Source: Onishia taeanensis
Lineage (GTDB): Bacteria; Pseudomonadota; Gammaproteobacteria; Pseudomonadales; Halomonadaceae
DNA: 64,000 bases
Assembly (NCBI RefSeq): GCF_900100755.1
Contig: NZ_FNCI01000005.1
Coordinates: 62,001-126,000, forward strand
Reading direction: 5' to 3'
Numbering within the stretch: position 1 is the first letter of the stretch; the number at the start of each line of letters is the position of its first letter. Shown here piece by piece: positions 1 through 13,583 of the stretch. Under the pieces are notes generated by a model that had not been told where the DNA came from, did no database searches, and was given only the letters and a program-made list of their open reading frames with translations. Position numbers and translations under genes: made by a program.

Positions 1-1180
1 ATGTCTCCTCGTTGTCTTGGGCAGAATCTTCAACCGGTGCTTGGGCAGAGTCTTCAACCGAAATTTGGGAAGAGTCTTCAACCGGCGTTTGGTCAGCGTC
101 TTGCGCCGGCGCCTGATCCGGCCGTGGAATCCCCAGCTTGTCGAGCGCCGCATCGCCGACTCGCTCGGCGAAGGCCGGGCTGACCCGACTGATCCAACCC
201 TCACCGTCGCGCTCGAGGGTCAGCACGGCCAGTCCCTCGCGGCGTGCCGTCTCGAGGGAGGCCTGAGGGCCCAGCACGCTAAGGGCGGTCGCCCAGGCAT
301 CCGCGTCGGCGGTGGTATCCCCCAGCACCGTCACCGACGCCAGCGCATGCTCGACCGGGCGTCCTGTGCGCGGATCGATGGTGTGGGAATAGCGCTTGCC
401 GTCTTCTTCAAAGTAGTTGCGATAGTCGCCCGAGGTGGCCACCGACATGTCGGTCAGAGCCAGCACGTACTGCGCCACCTGGCGATGCTCGTCCGGCACC
501 TCGACCCCGACCCGCCAAGGGTCGCCGCTATCGTCGCGATGGCCGCTCAGCACCAGTTCGCCGCCGATGTCGACCAGGAAGTTGTCGACCCCCTGGGCCT
601 CGAGATAGTCGCCGACCTGGTCGACGCCGTAGCCCTTGGCCACCGCCGAGAGATCCACATAGACATCGCTGAGTCGCCGAGCCCGACAGGCCTCTATATC
701 CAATTCAACCTTATCGGGGCCGATCTGGGCCAGACGTTCTTCAAGCTGATCCTCGGGCGGTACCTTCTCGGGGCGCGCTTCGGGACCGAAGCTCCATAGA
801 TTCACGAGGCCACCCACGGTGATATCGAAGGCGCCATCGCTTGCTTTTGAGACCTGCCGACTGATCTCGAGTACCTGCATCAGCTCAGGTGAGAGAGGCT
901 GCCACTCGCCGAGCGGAGAGCGATTGAAGTTTGAGAGCTCCGAATCCTCACGATAGGTCGACATCGAGGCATCGACGGCCTCGAGTTCATCGAGAATACC
1001 GGCTTCGATATCGGCGACCTGGTCGCGGGTCATCGGCTTGGCCAGAATCACCTGATAGTAAGTGCCGAAAATCTGCCCCTTGAGGGTAATCGGGGCCTCG
1101 CGGAGGGGCTCGCTACAACCGCTCAGCGACACCATGAGCAGCAGCGCGCAGAGCGCGAATAGGGGGAGGCGTCGAGTCAT
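1..1180 (-). CDS. apbE: FAD:protein FMN transferase (ApbE), lipoprotein, 3' end outside window
   Basis: ApbE family proteins transfer FMN from FAD to Thr residues of flavoproteins such as Nqr and Rnf subunits, in the periplasm. The start is the ATG at 1180, and AGGA sits 8 nt upstream. The N-terminus is a lipoprotein signal (about 20 residues, then LSGCS), followed by the ApbE fold with family motifs such as MSTYREDSELSNFN and a late SGDYRNYF segment. About 393 codons are visible and no stop is reached. After the expected end of the domain there is an acidic Gln/Ser/Asp tail built from an in-frame 24-base repeat. It follows uppP by 10 nt, so the two are probably cotranscribed. The family call is firm; the C-terminal end is unknown. 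Confidence 0.9.
   Translation of the reverse strand, partial: MTRRLPLFALCALLLMVSLSGCSEPLREAPITLKGQIFGTYYQVILAKPMTRDQVADIEAGILDELEAVDASMSTYREDSELSNFNRSPLGEWQPLSPELMQVLEISRQVSKASDGAFDITVGGLVNLWSFGPEARPEKVPPEDQLEERLAQIGPDKVELDIEACRARRLSDVYVDLSAVAKGYGVDQVGDYLEAQGVDNFLVDIGGELVLSGHRDDSGDPWRVGVEVPDEHRQVAQYVLALTDMSVATSGDYRNYFEEDGKRYSHTIDPRTGRPVEHALASVTVLGDTTADADAWATALSVLGPQASLETARREGLAVLTLERDGEGWISRVSPAFAERVGDAALDKLGIPRPDQAPAQDADQTPVEDSSQISVEDSAQAPVEDSAQDNEET
20..94 (-). repeat. 24-bp tandem repeat in the apbE tail
   Basis: Three copies of a 24-base unit encode EDSAQAPV-like octapeptides (VEDSAQ, VEDSAQ, VEDSSQ and a diverged fourth copy). The repeat keeps the reading frame. The tail lies beyond the catalytic domain and is probably a disordered linker that varies in length between strains. 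Confidence 0.8.
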
Positions 1181-1190
1181 GATCGCTGTC

Positions 1191-1988
1191 CTACCAGAAG
1201 AACCACACCAGCCACAGCCCGAAAACCACGCGATAGATCACGAAGGGCTGCATACCGATACGGTGAATGAATGCCAGAAAATAATGAATGCACAGATAAG
1301 CGCTGATTCCCGACATCAGGGTGCCACCGGCCAGTGCCGCCCAATCCACGGCAACGGGTGACTCAAGCAGGTCGAAGGTCTTGAGACCGCCGGCCATCAC
1401 GATAACGGGAATCGACAGCAGGAAGGAAAATCGCGCCGAAGCCTCGCGACTCAGGCCCAGCATCAGGGCCGCGGTCATGGTGATACCCGAACGCGAGGTG
1501 CCCGGAATCAGCGCCAGCGCCTGGGCAAGGCCGATCAGCAGGGCCCCCTTCCAAGTCAGATCGAACTCGTTGCGATCCCCGCGATGGCGAAGGTCGGCCC
1601 AGCCCAGCACCAGTCCGAAGAAGGCCAGGCTCGCCCCGATCACCAGGCCCGAGCGCAAACTGGCCTCGACCAGGTCCTTACAAGCAAGACCCACCAGGCC
1701 AACCGGGATCGTTGCCAGGATCACCCACCAGGTGAGCCGCGAGTTCTCATCCTGGCCACGTCGGGTAAACGAGCCACACCAGCTGGCCATCATCTTGTGC
1801 AAATCGCGGCGGAAATACACCACCACCGCCGATAGGCTGCCGACGTGCAGCGCCACATCGAAGGCCAGCCCCTGATCGGGCCAGTCGGTAAGGGCCGGCA
1901 CCAGCACCAGATGGGCCGAACTCGAGACCGGCAAGAATTCGGAAATGCCCTGCACCAGGGCCAGAACGATGACCTGTAGCCAATCCAT
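1191..1988 (-). CDS. uppP: Undecaprenyl-diphosphatase UppP/BacA
   Basis: Integral membrane phosphatase that recycles undecaprenyl pyrophosphate to the monophosphate carrier used for peptidoglycan and LPS precursors. With the ATG at 1988 the protein is 265 aa, the normal family length. A GTG three codons upstream is also possible. Both active-site motifs are present: QGISEFLPVSSSAH at residues 13-26 and PGTSRSG at 162-168. Multiple hydrophobic segments run through the protein. It is leftward, 10 nt upstream of apbE. Confidence 0.95.
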   Translation of the reverse strand: MDWLQVIVLALVQGISEFLPVSSSAHLVLVPALTDWPDQGLAFDVALHVGSLSAVVVYFRRDLHKMMASWCGSFTRRGQDENSRLTWWVILATIPVGLVGLACKDLVEASLRSGLVIGASLAFFGLVLGWADLRHRGDRNEFDLTWKGALLIGLAQALALIPGTSRSGITMTAALMLGLSREASARFSFLLSIPVIVMAGGLKTFDLLESPVAVDWAALAGGTLMSGISAYLCIHYFLAFIHRIGMQPFVIYRVVFGLWLVWFFW

Positions 1989-2174
1989 GAAATTCACTTT
2001 CGTTGATCGGGTTAACCCGCCAGACGCCTCTTGCCTGCTGCGTCCGCGCCAAGTGGGGCTTGAGGATACACGTCAGGCCGAGTCTTGTCCTCGCCCTCGC
2101 TCCTGGACCTTCGCCGCTTGTTCTCGCCTCTTGCCCTAGCAAGGCTATCCAACCGAGCGCTTGATCTGAAACGG

Positions 2175-3548
2175 CTAGCCAAGCCCCAGCAGATGACTGG
2201 CGATGCTGAAGTAGATCACCACCCCACAGGCATCGATCACCGTGGTCACCAGTGGCGCCGACGCCGTCGCCGGGTCCCAGCCCAGGCGGTCAAGCAGGAA
2301 AGGCAGACACATGCCGAGCAGGCTGCCAAACAACACGATGGTGATCATGCTGATCGCCACCACCAGGGCCACCGCTTCGCCGCCGCGCACCACGCCAATC
2401 GGCGCCACGGCCAGCGCCATGGTCAGGCCTAGGGCGCCGGCCACCAATAGCTCGCGGCCCATCAGTTTGCCCCAGTCGCGTACGCCGACATCGCCGGTGG
2501 CCATACCACGTACCGTCAAGGTGGCCGCCTGGGCGCCGGCGTTGCCGCCACTCCCGATCAGCAACGGCAGGAAGAAGACCAGCGCCACCTGAGCGGCGAT
2601 GGTGTCCTCGAAGAAGGCAATGCCCGCCCCCGAGAAAAGATTGCCGAACACCAGCAATACCAGCCAAACGATGCGCTTGCGATACAGCTTCAAAAGCGGC
2701 ACTCGGCTGACCCCGGTCTCGAGCTGGCCGATCGACATCCCCTTGTGGATATCTTCAGTGGCCTCGGCCTCGACCACGTCCAGGGCGTCATCATGGGTAA
2801 CGATGCCCACCAGACGGTCGCTGTCATCCACCACCGGCACGGCCAACAGATCGTAGCGGGCCACCAGCTTGGCCACGTCTTCCTGCTCGGCGTCCACCCG
2901 GGTGTGGATAACGTCGCGAATCATCAGGTCGTCCACCGCGGCACCGGGACGGGCCACCATCAGCTGACGCAGCGACAGGGTGCCGATGAGTCGACCATCG
3001 CCATCGAGAATATAAATCTGGTAAACGGTCTCGGCATCCGGCGCCGTCTGGCGGGCCCGCATCATTGCCTGTGACACGCTCAGCCCAGCCGGAATGGCCA
3101 CATAGTCAGCGGTCATCAGCGCCCCGGCAGTGCCTTCCTGATAACTCGCCAGATGCAGGACTTCCTCCCGTTCGTGGCGCGCCATGCGCCGCAGCAAGGC
3201 CTCGCGGCGATCCTCGCCAACTAGGTTGAAGAAGTCGGCGCGCTCGTCCGACCCCATCTCCTCGAGCAGCTTGACCAGCCACTTGTCGGCCATGCCGTCG
3301 GCAAGCCGCTGCTGAGTCTCATCCTGCAGGTAGCTGAAGACATTGCCGCCCCGCTCGAACGACAGCGTCTCGAGCAGCGCAAGCGCCGTTGCCTCGTCAT
3401 CGTCATCGTCGATGAAGGTTTCGAGCAGTTCGGCCACATCCGCGGAGCGTCGCTTGCCAAGCAAGGCCTCCAGAGCAGTCTGATCCTTTTGCACAAGGGC
3501 GGTTTCAAGCAGCGCCTTGTCAGCCTGCAGGCCATCTGTCATTGCCAT
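2175..3548 (-). CDS. mgtE: Magnesium transporter MgtE
   Basis: MgtE-type Mg2+ channel of the inner membrane. The 457-aa protein has the usual order: an acidic helical N-domain (about residues 1-125), a tandem CBS pair (about 130-250) that senses cytosolic Mg2+, and five hydrophobic segments in the C-terminal 180 residues. The pore region includes the family signature GNAGAQAATLTVRG. The ATG at 3548 is preceded by GGAGG at good spacing. It appears to be monocistronic; the 186 bases between it and uppP show no gene. Confidence 0.93.
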   Translation of the reverse strand: MAMTDGLQADKALLETALVQKDQTALEALLGKRRSADVAELLETFIDDDDDEATALALLETLSFERGGNVFSYLQDETQQRLADGMADKWLVKLLEEMGSDERADFFNLVGEDRREALLRRMARHEREEVLHLASYQEGTAGALMTADYVAIPAGLSVSQAMMRARQTAPDAETVYQIYILDGDGRLIGTLSLRQLMVARPGAAVDDLMIRDVIHTRVDAEQEDVAKLVARYDLLAVPVVDDSDRLVGIVTHDDALDVVEAEATEDIHKGMSIGQLETGVSRVPLLKLYRKRIVWLVLLVFGNLFSGAGIAFFEDTIAAQVALVFFLPLLIGSGGNAGAQAATLTVRGMATGDVGVRDWGKLMGRELLVAGALGLTMALAVAPIGVVRGGEAVALVVAISMITIVLFGSLLGMCLPFLLDRLGWDPATASAPLVTTVIDACGVVIYFSIASHLLGLG

Positions 3549-3631
3549 CGCATCCTCCTGACTCCGATGCTGTCTATGGATAGCTGCCTAAAATACCTCA
3601 CCGCATGTGACAAGACGGCCAGTGCCGACAC

Positions 3632-3665
3632 AAAAACGCCCCTTGAACCGGAGTCCAAGGGGCGT
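3632..3665 (-). terminator. Intrinsic terminator of the atp operon
   Basis: A 10-bp GC-rich stem (acgccccttg / caaggggcgt) is followed on the minus strand by five T residues. It lies 23 nt after the atpC stop, before mgtE. Confidence 0.85.
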
Positions 3666-3687
3666 CGCGGACGGCTAAGGGTAAGAC

Positions 3688-4116
3688 TTAGCCCTTGCCG
3701 GCCTTCTTGCGCAATTGCTGAATGGTACGCAACTGGGCAACGGCCTCGGCGAGCTCTGAAGAAGCCCGCGAGTAATCGAGGTCGGCGTTGCTGTCGTTGA
3801 GTTCCTTCAGTGCATGCTGGCGGGCCTCTTCGGCAGCCGCCTCATCCAGATCGTCGGCGCGCACGGCGGTGTCAGCCAGAATCGTCACCACCTCGGGCTG
3901 GACTTCGATGAAGCCACCCGTGACGTAGTAATGATACTCCTGACCGCCGTCGTGAATGACCCGCACCGGTCCCGGCGACAGCTCGGAAAGCAGCGGGGTG
4001 TGACCCGGGAGAATCCCCAGGTCACCCATCACGCCTGCCGCAATCACCTGCTCGACGGCACCGGAAAAGATCGAAGCCTCGGCGCTGACGATCTCGCACT
4101 TGAAGCTTTTCGCCAT
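3688..4116 (-). CDS. atpC: ATP synthase F1 subunit epsilon
   Basis: Epsilon subunit of F1, which couples the central stalk to the c-ring and can inhibit ATP hydrolysis. The 142-aa protein has the N-terminal beta-sandwich (GDLGILPGHTPLLSEL) and the C-terminal helical pair. It starts at an ATG preceded by GAGGGG. It is the last gene of the operon, followed by a strong terminator. Confidence 0.97.
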   Translation of the reverse strand: MAKSFKCEIVSAEASIFSGAVEQVIAAGVMGDLGILPGHTPLLSELSPGPVRVIHDGGQEYHYYVTGGFIEVQPEVVTILADTAVRADDLDEAAAEEARQHALKELNDSNADLDYSRASSELAEAVAQLRTIQQLRKKAGKG

Positions 4117-4155
4117 AGCTATGTCCCCTCTGGGGCTCCCGTAGGGTGGACGACC

Positions 4156-5613
<1,458 letters not shown>

Positions 5614-6498
5614 CTATACGGCTGCCGCGCCGCCAACGATCTCGGAGATTTCCTGGGTAATCGCAGCCTGACGGGCCTTGTTGTACACCAGTTGAAGCTC
5701 GTCGATCAGGTCGCCGGCATTGTCGGTGGCACTCTTCATCGCGATCATTCGCGCTGCCTGTTCACAGGCGACGTTCTCGACCACGCCCTGATAGACCTGG
5801 GATTCGATGAAGCGCACCAGCAGCCGGTCCAGCAGCACCTTGGCATCCGGCTCATACAGGTAGTCCCAGTTTGCGGGACGGCTGTGTTCTTCGTCTTGCG
5901 AGTTGTCAGCACCCATGTCGGGAGACAGCGGCAGCAGCTGCCGCACGGCCGGCTTCTGGGTCATGGTGTTCACGAACTGGTTGTGCACCACGTAGAGCCG
6001 GTCGAGCTGGCCCGCATCGTAGGCTTCCAGCATCACCTTGACGCTGCCGATCAGATCTTCGATCTCGGGGGCTTCGCCCATGCCACTGGTGGCCGACACC
6101 AGGCGTCCACCGTACTTGCGGAAGAAGCCGCTGGCCTTGGCGCCCAGCGCGCAGAAGTCGAGCTCGACGCCCTTGTCCTGCCACGCCTTGGCATCCTTGA
6201 GCACGGCCTTGAACAGGTTAGCGTTCAGGCCGCCGCACAGGCCGCGGTCGGTGGAGACCACGATGAAACCGACCCGCTTGACCTCGCGATCGACCATGTA
6301 GTCATGGCGATACTCGGGGTTGGCGTTGGCGATATGGCCAACGACATTGCGGATCTGGCGCGCATACGGCTGACTGGCCGACATGCGCTCCTGGGCTTTA
6401 CGCATTTTCGATGCAGCCACCATTTCCATGGCGCTGGTGATCTTCTGCGTATTCTTGATGCTCCCGATCTGGGTGCGTATCTCTTTTCCAGCTGCCAT
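5614..6498 (-). CDS. atpG: ATP synthase F1 subunit gamma
   Basis: Gamma subunit, the rotating central shaft. At 294 aa it has the conserved N-terminal helix ([20 protein letters not shown]), the [12 protein letters not shown] segment and a C-terminal helix ending [20 protein letters not shown]. Order and orientation within the operon are standard. Confidence 0.98.
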   Translation of the reverse strand: MAAGKEIRTQIGSIKNTQKITSAMEMVAASKMRKAQERMSASQPYARQIRNVVGHIANANPEYRHDYMVDREVKRVGFIVVSTDRGLCGGLNANLFKAVLKDAKAWQDKGVELDFCALGAKASGFFRKYGGRLVSATSGMGEAPEIEDLIGSVKVMLEAYDAGQLDRLYVVHNQFVNTMTQKPAVRQLLPLSPDMGADNSQDEEHSRPANWDYLYEPDAKVLLDRLLVRFIESQVYQGVVENVACEQAARMIAMKSATDNAGDLIDELQLVYNKARQAAITQEISEIVGGAAAV

Positions 6499-6574
6499 AG
6501 CGATCTACCTTTCGTTCGTGGCCCTCAGAACTCTCCGTGGCCCGGCCGGGACACGCCCTGACCGGGCCGGGAAA

Positions 6575-8119
<1,545 letters not shown>

Positions 8120-8135
8120 GCCATGTCCCTCAGAC

Positions 8136-8675
8136 TCAGGCGGAAAGGGCCTCGTGGAGGCGGTTCAGTCGACCGCGCACCGACCCGTCAATGACGGTGT
8201 CGCCGGCGCGCAGGATGACGCCTCCCAGGAGGGTGGAATCCACCTGAGTGGTAATGGAGATTTCGCGGTTCAGACGCTTGGCCAGTGCACTCGCGAGCTT
8301 TTCTTGCTGTGCGTCGTCCAGCGCAAAGGCAGAGACGATATTCACGTCCATGCGCTTTTCTTGCTGGGCCTTGAGCAGCTCAAACTTCTCGGCAATTGCC
8401 GGCAGCGCGGCCAGGCGTCCCTTGGAGCCGACCTGGCGCAGGAAATTGCCGACCTCGTCATTCACGGCGTCGCCGCAAAGATCGAGGAGCAGGTCCGCTT
8501 TCTGGGTGCTGGTCAGCTGAGGGTTACTCAGCACTCGCTCACGCACATCGCCGTCTTGGGCGACCTGCGCAAGCGTTGCCAGCATGCCGGACCAGTCGTC
8601 GAGCGCCTTCTTGCCAAGCGCGTATTCGAAGGCCGCTTTAGCGTAAGGACGTGCGACGGTAGACATTTCCGCCAT
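8136..8675 (-). CDS. atpH: ATP synthase F1 subunit delta
   Basis: Delta subunit (OSCP homologue), which links F1 to the b-subunit stator. The 179-aa length is typical. It has an N-terminal helical domain ([12 protein letters not shown]) and a C-terminal [22 protein letters not shown] motif. The ATG at 8675 follows a strong GAGGAGGTG. It is 11 nt downstream of atpF. Confidence 0.97.
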   Translation of the reverse strand: MAEMSTVARPYAKAAFEYALGKKALDDWSGMLATLAQVAQDGDVRERVLSNPQLTSTQKADLLLDLCGDAVNDEVGNFLRQVGSKGRLAALPAIAEKFELLKAQQEKRMDVNIVSAFALDDAQQEKLASALAKRLNREISITTQVDSTLLGGVILRAGDTVIDGSVRGRLNRLHEALSA

Positions 8676-8686
8676 GGGTCACCTCC

Positions 8687-9157
8687 TCAAAGCTCTTTGG
8701 CGAGTTTGTCGACAAGTTCGCTGTGCTTCTTCTCGTCGATGGAGGATTCCAGGATGCGCTCCGCGCCAGCAATGGCGAGGCGCGATACCTGTGCACGCAG
8801 CTCTTCCTTCGCGCGGTTCACTTCCTGCTCGATCTCGGACTTGGCAGAGGTGATCATGCGCTCGCCTTCTTGGCGAGCCTGCTCACGTGCTTCCTCGATC
8901 ATCTGGCTGGACCGCTTGTGGGCCTGGTCCAGGATTTCTGCTGCCTGTTCCTTGCTCTCACGCAGTGTCTCGTTGGCCTCTTCTTGGGCCACCTCGAGGT
9001 CGCGTGTCGCGCGGCTGGCAGCGTCCAGGCCATCGGCGATCTTCTTCTGGCGCTCCTGCAGAGCTTGCATGACCGGTGGCCATACATACTTCATGCAGAA
9101 CCAGACGAAGACCGCAAAGGCAATGGCCTGGCCGATCAGGGTAAGGTTCAGATTCAC
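8687..9157 (-). CDS. atpF: ATP synthase Fo subunit b
   Basis: Stator b subunit: one N-terminal membrane helix (about residues 4-24), then a long charged coiled-coil to residue 156. Translation starts at GTG, preceded by GAGAGGT. Only one b gene is present and no b-prime, as expected for a gammaproteobacterium. Confidence 0.96.
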   Translation of the reverse strand: MNLNLTLIGQAIAFAVFVWFCMKYVWPPVMQALQERQKKIADGLDAASRATRDLEVAQEEANETLRESKEQAAEILDQAHKRSSQMIEEAREQARQEGERMITSAKSEIEQEVNRAKEELRAQVSRLAIAGAERILESSIDEKKHSELVDKLAKEL

Positions 9158-9221
9158 GCCGGCACCTCTCGCGTCACAGGTTTGGGGTTAAGATCACGAC
9201 GGGTCTTGAGACCGTCGCGAT

Positions 9222-9485
<264 letters not shown>

Positions 9486-9495
9486 TCAGTCAAGT

Positions 9496-9523
9496 GGTTA
9501 AGGGTTAAGGGGTTAAGGGTTAT
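9496..9523. repeat. Short GGTTAAGG tandem repeat between atpE and atpB
   Basis: Three near-perfect copies of GGTTAAGGG occur in the 65-base atpB-atpE spacer, followed by a looser ggttatcggttat. This is the only simple repeat in the operon. Function is unknown; the translation initiation region of atpE lies just downstream. Confidence 0.6.
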
Positions 9524-9535
9524 CGGTTATGAAGC

Positions 9536-10800
<1,265 letters not shown>

Positions 10801-10879
10801 CGGAAACTCCCTGCCTCGCGTCGTCTCACGCTATCGTCTGTTCGTTTCTGCCGCTTAACTCACGACAAACTCCGGCGCG

Positions 10880-10908
10880 ATTATAGGGAAGGCCCTTGGC
10901 GGCTTCAA
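10880..10908 (-). promoter_or_regulatory. Sigma70 promoter of the atp operon
   Basis: On the minus strand, TTGAAG is followed by a 17-nt spacer and a perfect TATAAT. The predicted start of transcription is about 75 nt before the atpI GTG. It is the only strong match in the 226-base parB-atpI interval. Confidence 0.75.
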
Positions 10909-10982
10909 CCAAAGCTATCGCGATTTTGTACGATATTGCTTGAGTAGACGACCAATAGCACGCTAAACGTCGACAAATCACG

Positions 10983-11004
10983 TTAGCTTGCTAAAAGAAG
11001 CTAA
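10983..11004 (-). terminator. Possible weak terminator after parB
   Basis: A 7-bp inverted repeat (ttagctt / aagctaa) lies 23 nt beyond the parB stop. It is AT-rich with no U-tract, so termination is uncertain. Confidence 0.35.
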
Positions 11005-11026
11005 GACGAATGTAGGCGTTATCAGC

Positions 11027-11956
11027 TTAGCGAATATGCCCAAGGATGCCATCCAGCTCGTCGAGGCTGGTGTAGCGAATGGTCAGGCGTCCCTTGCCGC
11101 TGCGACCGTGCTGGATCTTCACCGGGGCGCCCAGCAGCTCACCGAGCTGATTCTCGAGGCGCACCACATCGGTCGAGCGAGGCTGGCTGTCGGGCTTGGT
11201 CGGCGCGCCTTCGAGCAACTGCTTCACCAGGGCTTCGGTGGCGCGCACCGTCAGGTCCTTGTCGACCACATCGTGCGCCGCCGAGCGCTGCGCCGCCCCG
11301 GAGAGCGCCAGCAGGGCGCGGGCATGGCCCATGTCCAGATCGCCGCGCTCGAGCAGGGTCTGCACTTCCGGGTCCAGCGACAGAAGCCGCATCAGGTTGG
11401 CGACCTGGGCCCGCGACTTGCCCACGGCATCGGCGACCTGCTGCTGGGTCAGCTCGAATTCGTCCTGTAGGCGCTTGAGGGCCATCGCCTCTTCGACCGG
11501 GTTGAGGTTCTCGCGCTGGATGTTCTCGATCACCGCCAGGGCCAAGGCGACCTGGTCGCTGACCTCGCGGATGACCGCGGGGATGACGTCGAGCTCGGCC
11601 AGCTGGGCGGCACGCCAGCGCCGTTCACCGGCGATGATCTCGTAGCGGTCGTCACCGATCGGGCGCACCACGATGGGCTGCATCACCCCCTGGGAGCGGA
11701 TCGAGTCGGCCAGTTCCTCAAGCGCCTCGGGCTGGATATCGCGGCGCGGCTGGTACTTGCCACGGGTCAACTGTCCGAGCGGCAGGCGTTCGAGTCGCTC
11801 CTGATCCTGCGGGGCGAGGTCTTCTGCGGCATCGATCGGCACCATGACCTCGCCGTCGGCAGCGTCAAGACTCTCATCGGGCTGAAGAGAACGATGGCGG
11901 GAACCGGCACCGATCAGGGCATCCAGGCCTCGTCCCAGGGCTCGCTTACGCGTCAT
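11027..11956 (-). CDS. parB: Chromosome partitioning protein ParB
   Basis: ParB is the CTP-dependent clamp that loads at parS and spreads along DNA. The 309-aa protein has the N-terminal GRGLDALIG box, the CTP-binding GERRWRAAQLA segment, a central helix-turn-helix (LTQQQVADAVGKSRAQVANLMRLL) and a C-terminal dimerisation domain. The ATG at 11956 has GAGG 8 nt upstream. It follows parA. Its candidate targets are the parS-like sites at 45.7-49.9 kb. Confidence 0.97.
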   Translation of the reverse strand: MTRKRALGRGLDALIGAGSRHRSLQPDESLDAADGEVMVPIDAAEDLAPQDQERLERLPLGQLTRGKYQPRRDIQPEALEELADSIRSQGVMQPIVVRPIGDDRYEIIAGERRWRAAQLAELDVIPAVIREVSDQVALALAVIENIQRENLNPVEEAMALKRLQDEFELTQQQVADAVGKSRAQVANLMRLLSLDPEVQTLLERGDLDMGHARALLALSGAAQRSAAHDVVDKDLTVRATEALVKQLLEGAPTKPDSQPRSTDVVRLENQLGELLGAPVKIQHGRSGKGRLTIRYTSLDELDGILGHIR

Positions 11957-12084
11957 CTGGCAATCCTCGAAATCGATCCAACATTAGAGTCCCCCGTGCA
12001 GCCAGCATCGACCGTTCGGCCGCGGGCTCAGGCCATGCATTAGCGCCACTCACGCTGACATTACCGCGCTGTTCGTTCAGGTGG

Positions 12085-12855
12085 CTAGATCAGCTGACGA
12101 CGAATCAGCTCCTTGGCCAGCACCCGATAGGCCTGGCTGCCGCGGGAGAAGCGGGCATATTTGGTCACCGGCAGACCGTGACTCGGGGCCTCGGCGACGC
12201 GCACGTTGCGGGGGATGGTGGTCTTGAGCAGGCCATCGCCGAAATAGTCCATCAGCTGCTTGCTGACATCGCGGGTCAGGCTGTTACGCGCATCGAACAT
12301 GGTGCGCACGATGCCCAGCACCTCGAGGCTCGGATTGACGCTCGCCTGCAGCTGCTCGACGGTATCGAGCAGCGCCGAGAGCCCCTCGAGGGCATAGAAC
12401 TCGCACTGCAGCGGAATCAGCACGCCGTGAGCGGCGGTCAGGGCGTTAACGGTGAGCATGTTCAGCGAGGGCGGGCTGTCGATCAGCACCACGTCATACT
12501 CGCTGGCCACGCTCTGGATAGCCTCTTGAAGGCAGCGCTCGCGGCCCTCTTCACGGTCGAGCAGCGCTACCTCCGCGGCGGTCAGGTCGCCGTTACCGGG
12601 CAAGAGCGCATAGCCGGCGATGGGGCAATCCAGGATCACCTCGGAGGCGCGCTTATCGCCAAGCAGCACGTCCAGGACGCTGCCGTCGAGCTCATGCTTG
12701 TCGACGCCGCTGCCCATGGTGGCATGGCCCTGAGGGTCGAGGTCGACCAGCAGCACGCGGCGGTCGAGCGCCGCCAGGCTGGCGGCGAGATTGACGGCCG
12801 TGGTGGTCTTGCCCACCCCGCCCTTCTGGTTGGTCAAGGCGATGATCTTGGTCAC
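12085..12855 (-). CDS. parA: Chromosome partitioning ATPase ParA/Soj
   Basis: Deviant Walker-type ATPase that drives movement of ParB-parS complexes. Motifs are KGGVGKTT at residues 11-18 and the downstream DLDPQGHAT and IDSPPSL. I chose the GTG at 12855, giving MTKIIALTNQ, because GGAAGG lies 9 nt upstream of it. The ATG at 12864 directly abuts that ribosome site. The protein has 256 aa and no N-terminal DNA-binding extension, as usual for chromosomal ParA. Confidence 0.96.
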   Translation of the reverse strand: MTKIIALTNQKGGVGKTTTAVNLAASLAALDRRVLLVDLDPQGHATMGSGVDKHELDGSVLDVLLGDKRASEVILDCPIAGYALLPGNGDLTAAEVALLDREEGRERCLQEAIQSVASEYDVVLIDSPPSLNMLTVNALTAAHGVLIPLQCEFYALEGLSALLDTVEQLQASVNPSLEVLGIVRTMFDARNSLTRDVSKQLMDYFGDGLLKTTIPRNVRVAEAPSHGLPVTKYARFSRGSQAYRVLAKELIRRQLI

Positions 12856-12926
12856 GAGCGGCATCCTTCCTGGGTCCGGCTCCCTGAAAACCGGGGCAGC
12901 CTTGGTGGTCGCATTGCAGCGCTGTA

Positions 12927-13583
12927 TCAGTCGGTATGGCGAGCCAGCGTCAGCAGGTGGCGCGCGCCTTCCTCACCGGGTACGGCGAGGGCGCGTCGCT
13001 CGACGAGGGTCACGCCGTCAGGCAGGGCGGCCAACTCTTCGTCGCTGGCCTTGCCCTTCATGGCCAACCATTCACCGTCCTTTGCCAGCAGCGCCTCGGT
13101 CAAACCGATGAAGTCCTCGAGACTGGCGAAGGCTCGAGAAATCACCTGATCGAAGGGCGCGGCGTCGAAGGACTCGACCCTCGCCTGGCTGGGCGTGACG
13201 TTGGTCAGGCCCAGTTCGAACACCGCTTGGCGCTGGAAACGCACCTTCTTGCCGTTGCTGTCGAGCAGCGTGACGTCAAGTTCCGGCTTGAGAATGGCCA
13301 GTACCAGTCCCGGCAGCCCGGGGCCGGCACCGACATCGAGCAGTCGCGGACCCTGCACATGGTCAAGCACCGAGGCGCTGTCGAGCAGGTGTTTGGTGAC
13401 CATATCATCGAGCGAGCGTACCGCGGTGAGGTTATAGGCGCGATTCCACTTGTGCAACAAGGCCAGCAGGCCCAGCAGACGTTCGCGCTGGCCTTCATCG
13501 GGCGCAATATCGAGGGCCGCTAGCCCAGCATCCAGCCGGGCCGCCACGGCCTCGGGAACGGCGTTGGTGAGCGCCTGATTCAT
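12927..13583 (-). CDS. rsmG: 16S rRNA (guanine-527-N7)-methyltransferase RsmG
   Basis: RsmG (GidB) uses S-adenosylmethionine to methylate G527 of 16S rRNA. Its loss gives low-level streptomycin resistance in many bacteria. The 218-aa protein has the SAM-binding [10 protein letters not shown] at about 83-92. Its ATG overlaps the mnmG stop codon (ATGA), implying translational coupling. Confidence 0.97.
   Translation of the reverse strand: MNQALTNAVPEAVAARLDAGLAALDIAPDEGQRERLLGLLALLHKWNRAYNLTAVRSLDDMVTKHLLDSASVLDHVQGPRLLDVGAGPGLPGLVLAILKPELDVTLLDSNGKKVRFQRQAVFELGLTNVTPSQARVESFDAAPFDQVISRAFASLEDFIGLTEALLAKDGEWLAMKGKASDEELAALPDGVTLVERRALAVPGEEGARHLLTLARHTD

Noticed and set aside
17-799. A 260-aa open frame on the plus strand at the left edge
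   Set aside because: It is antisense to apbE, which has a lipoprotein signal and ApbE motifs and merely lacks a stop inside the window.
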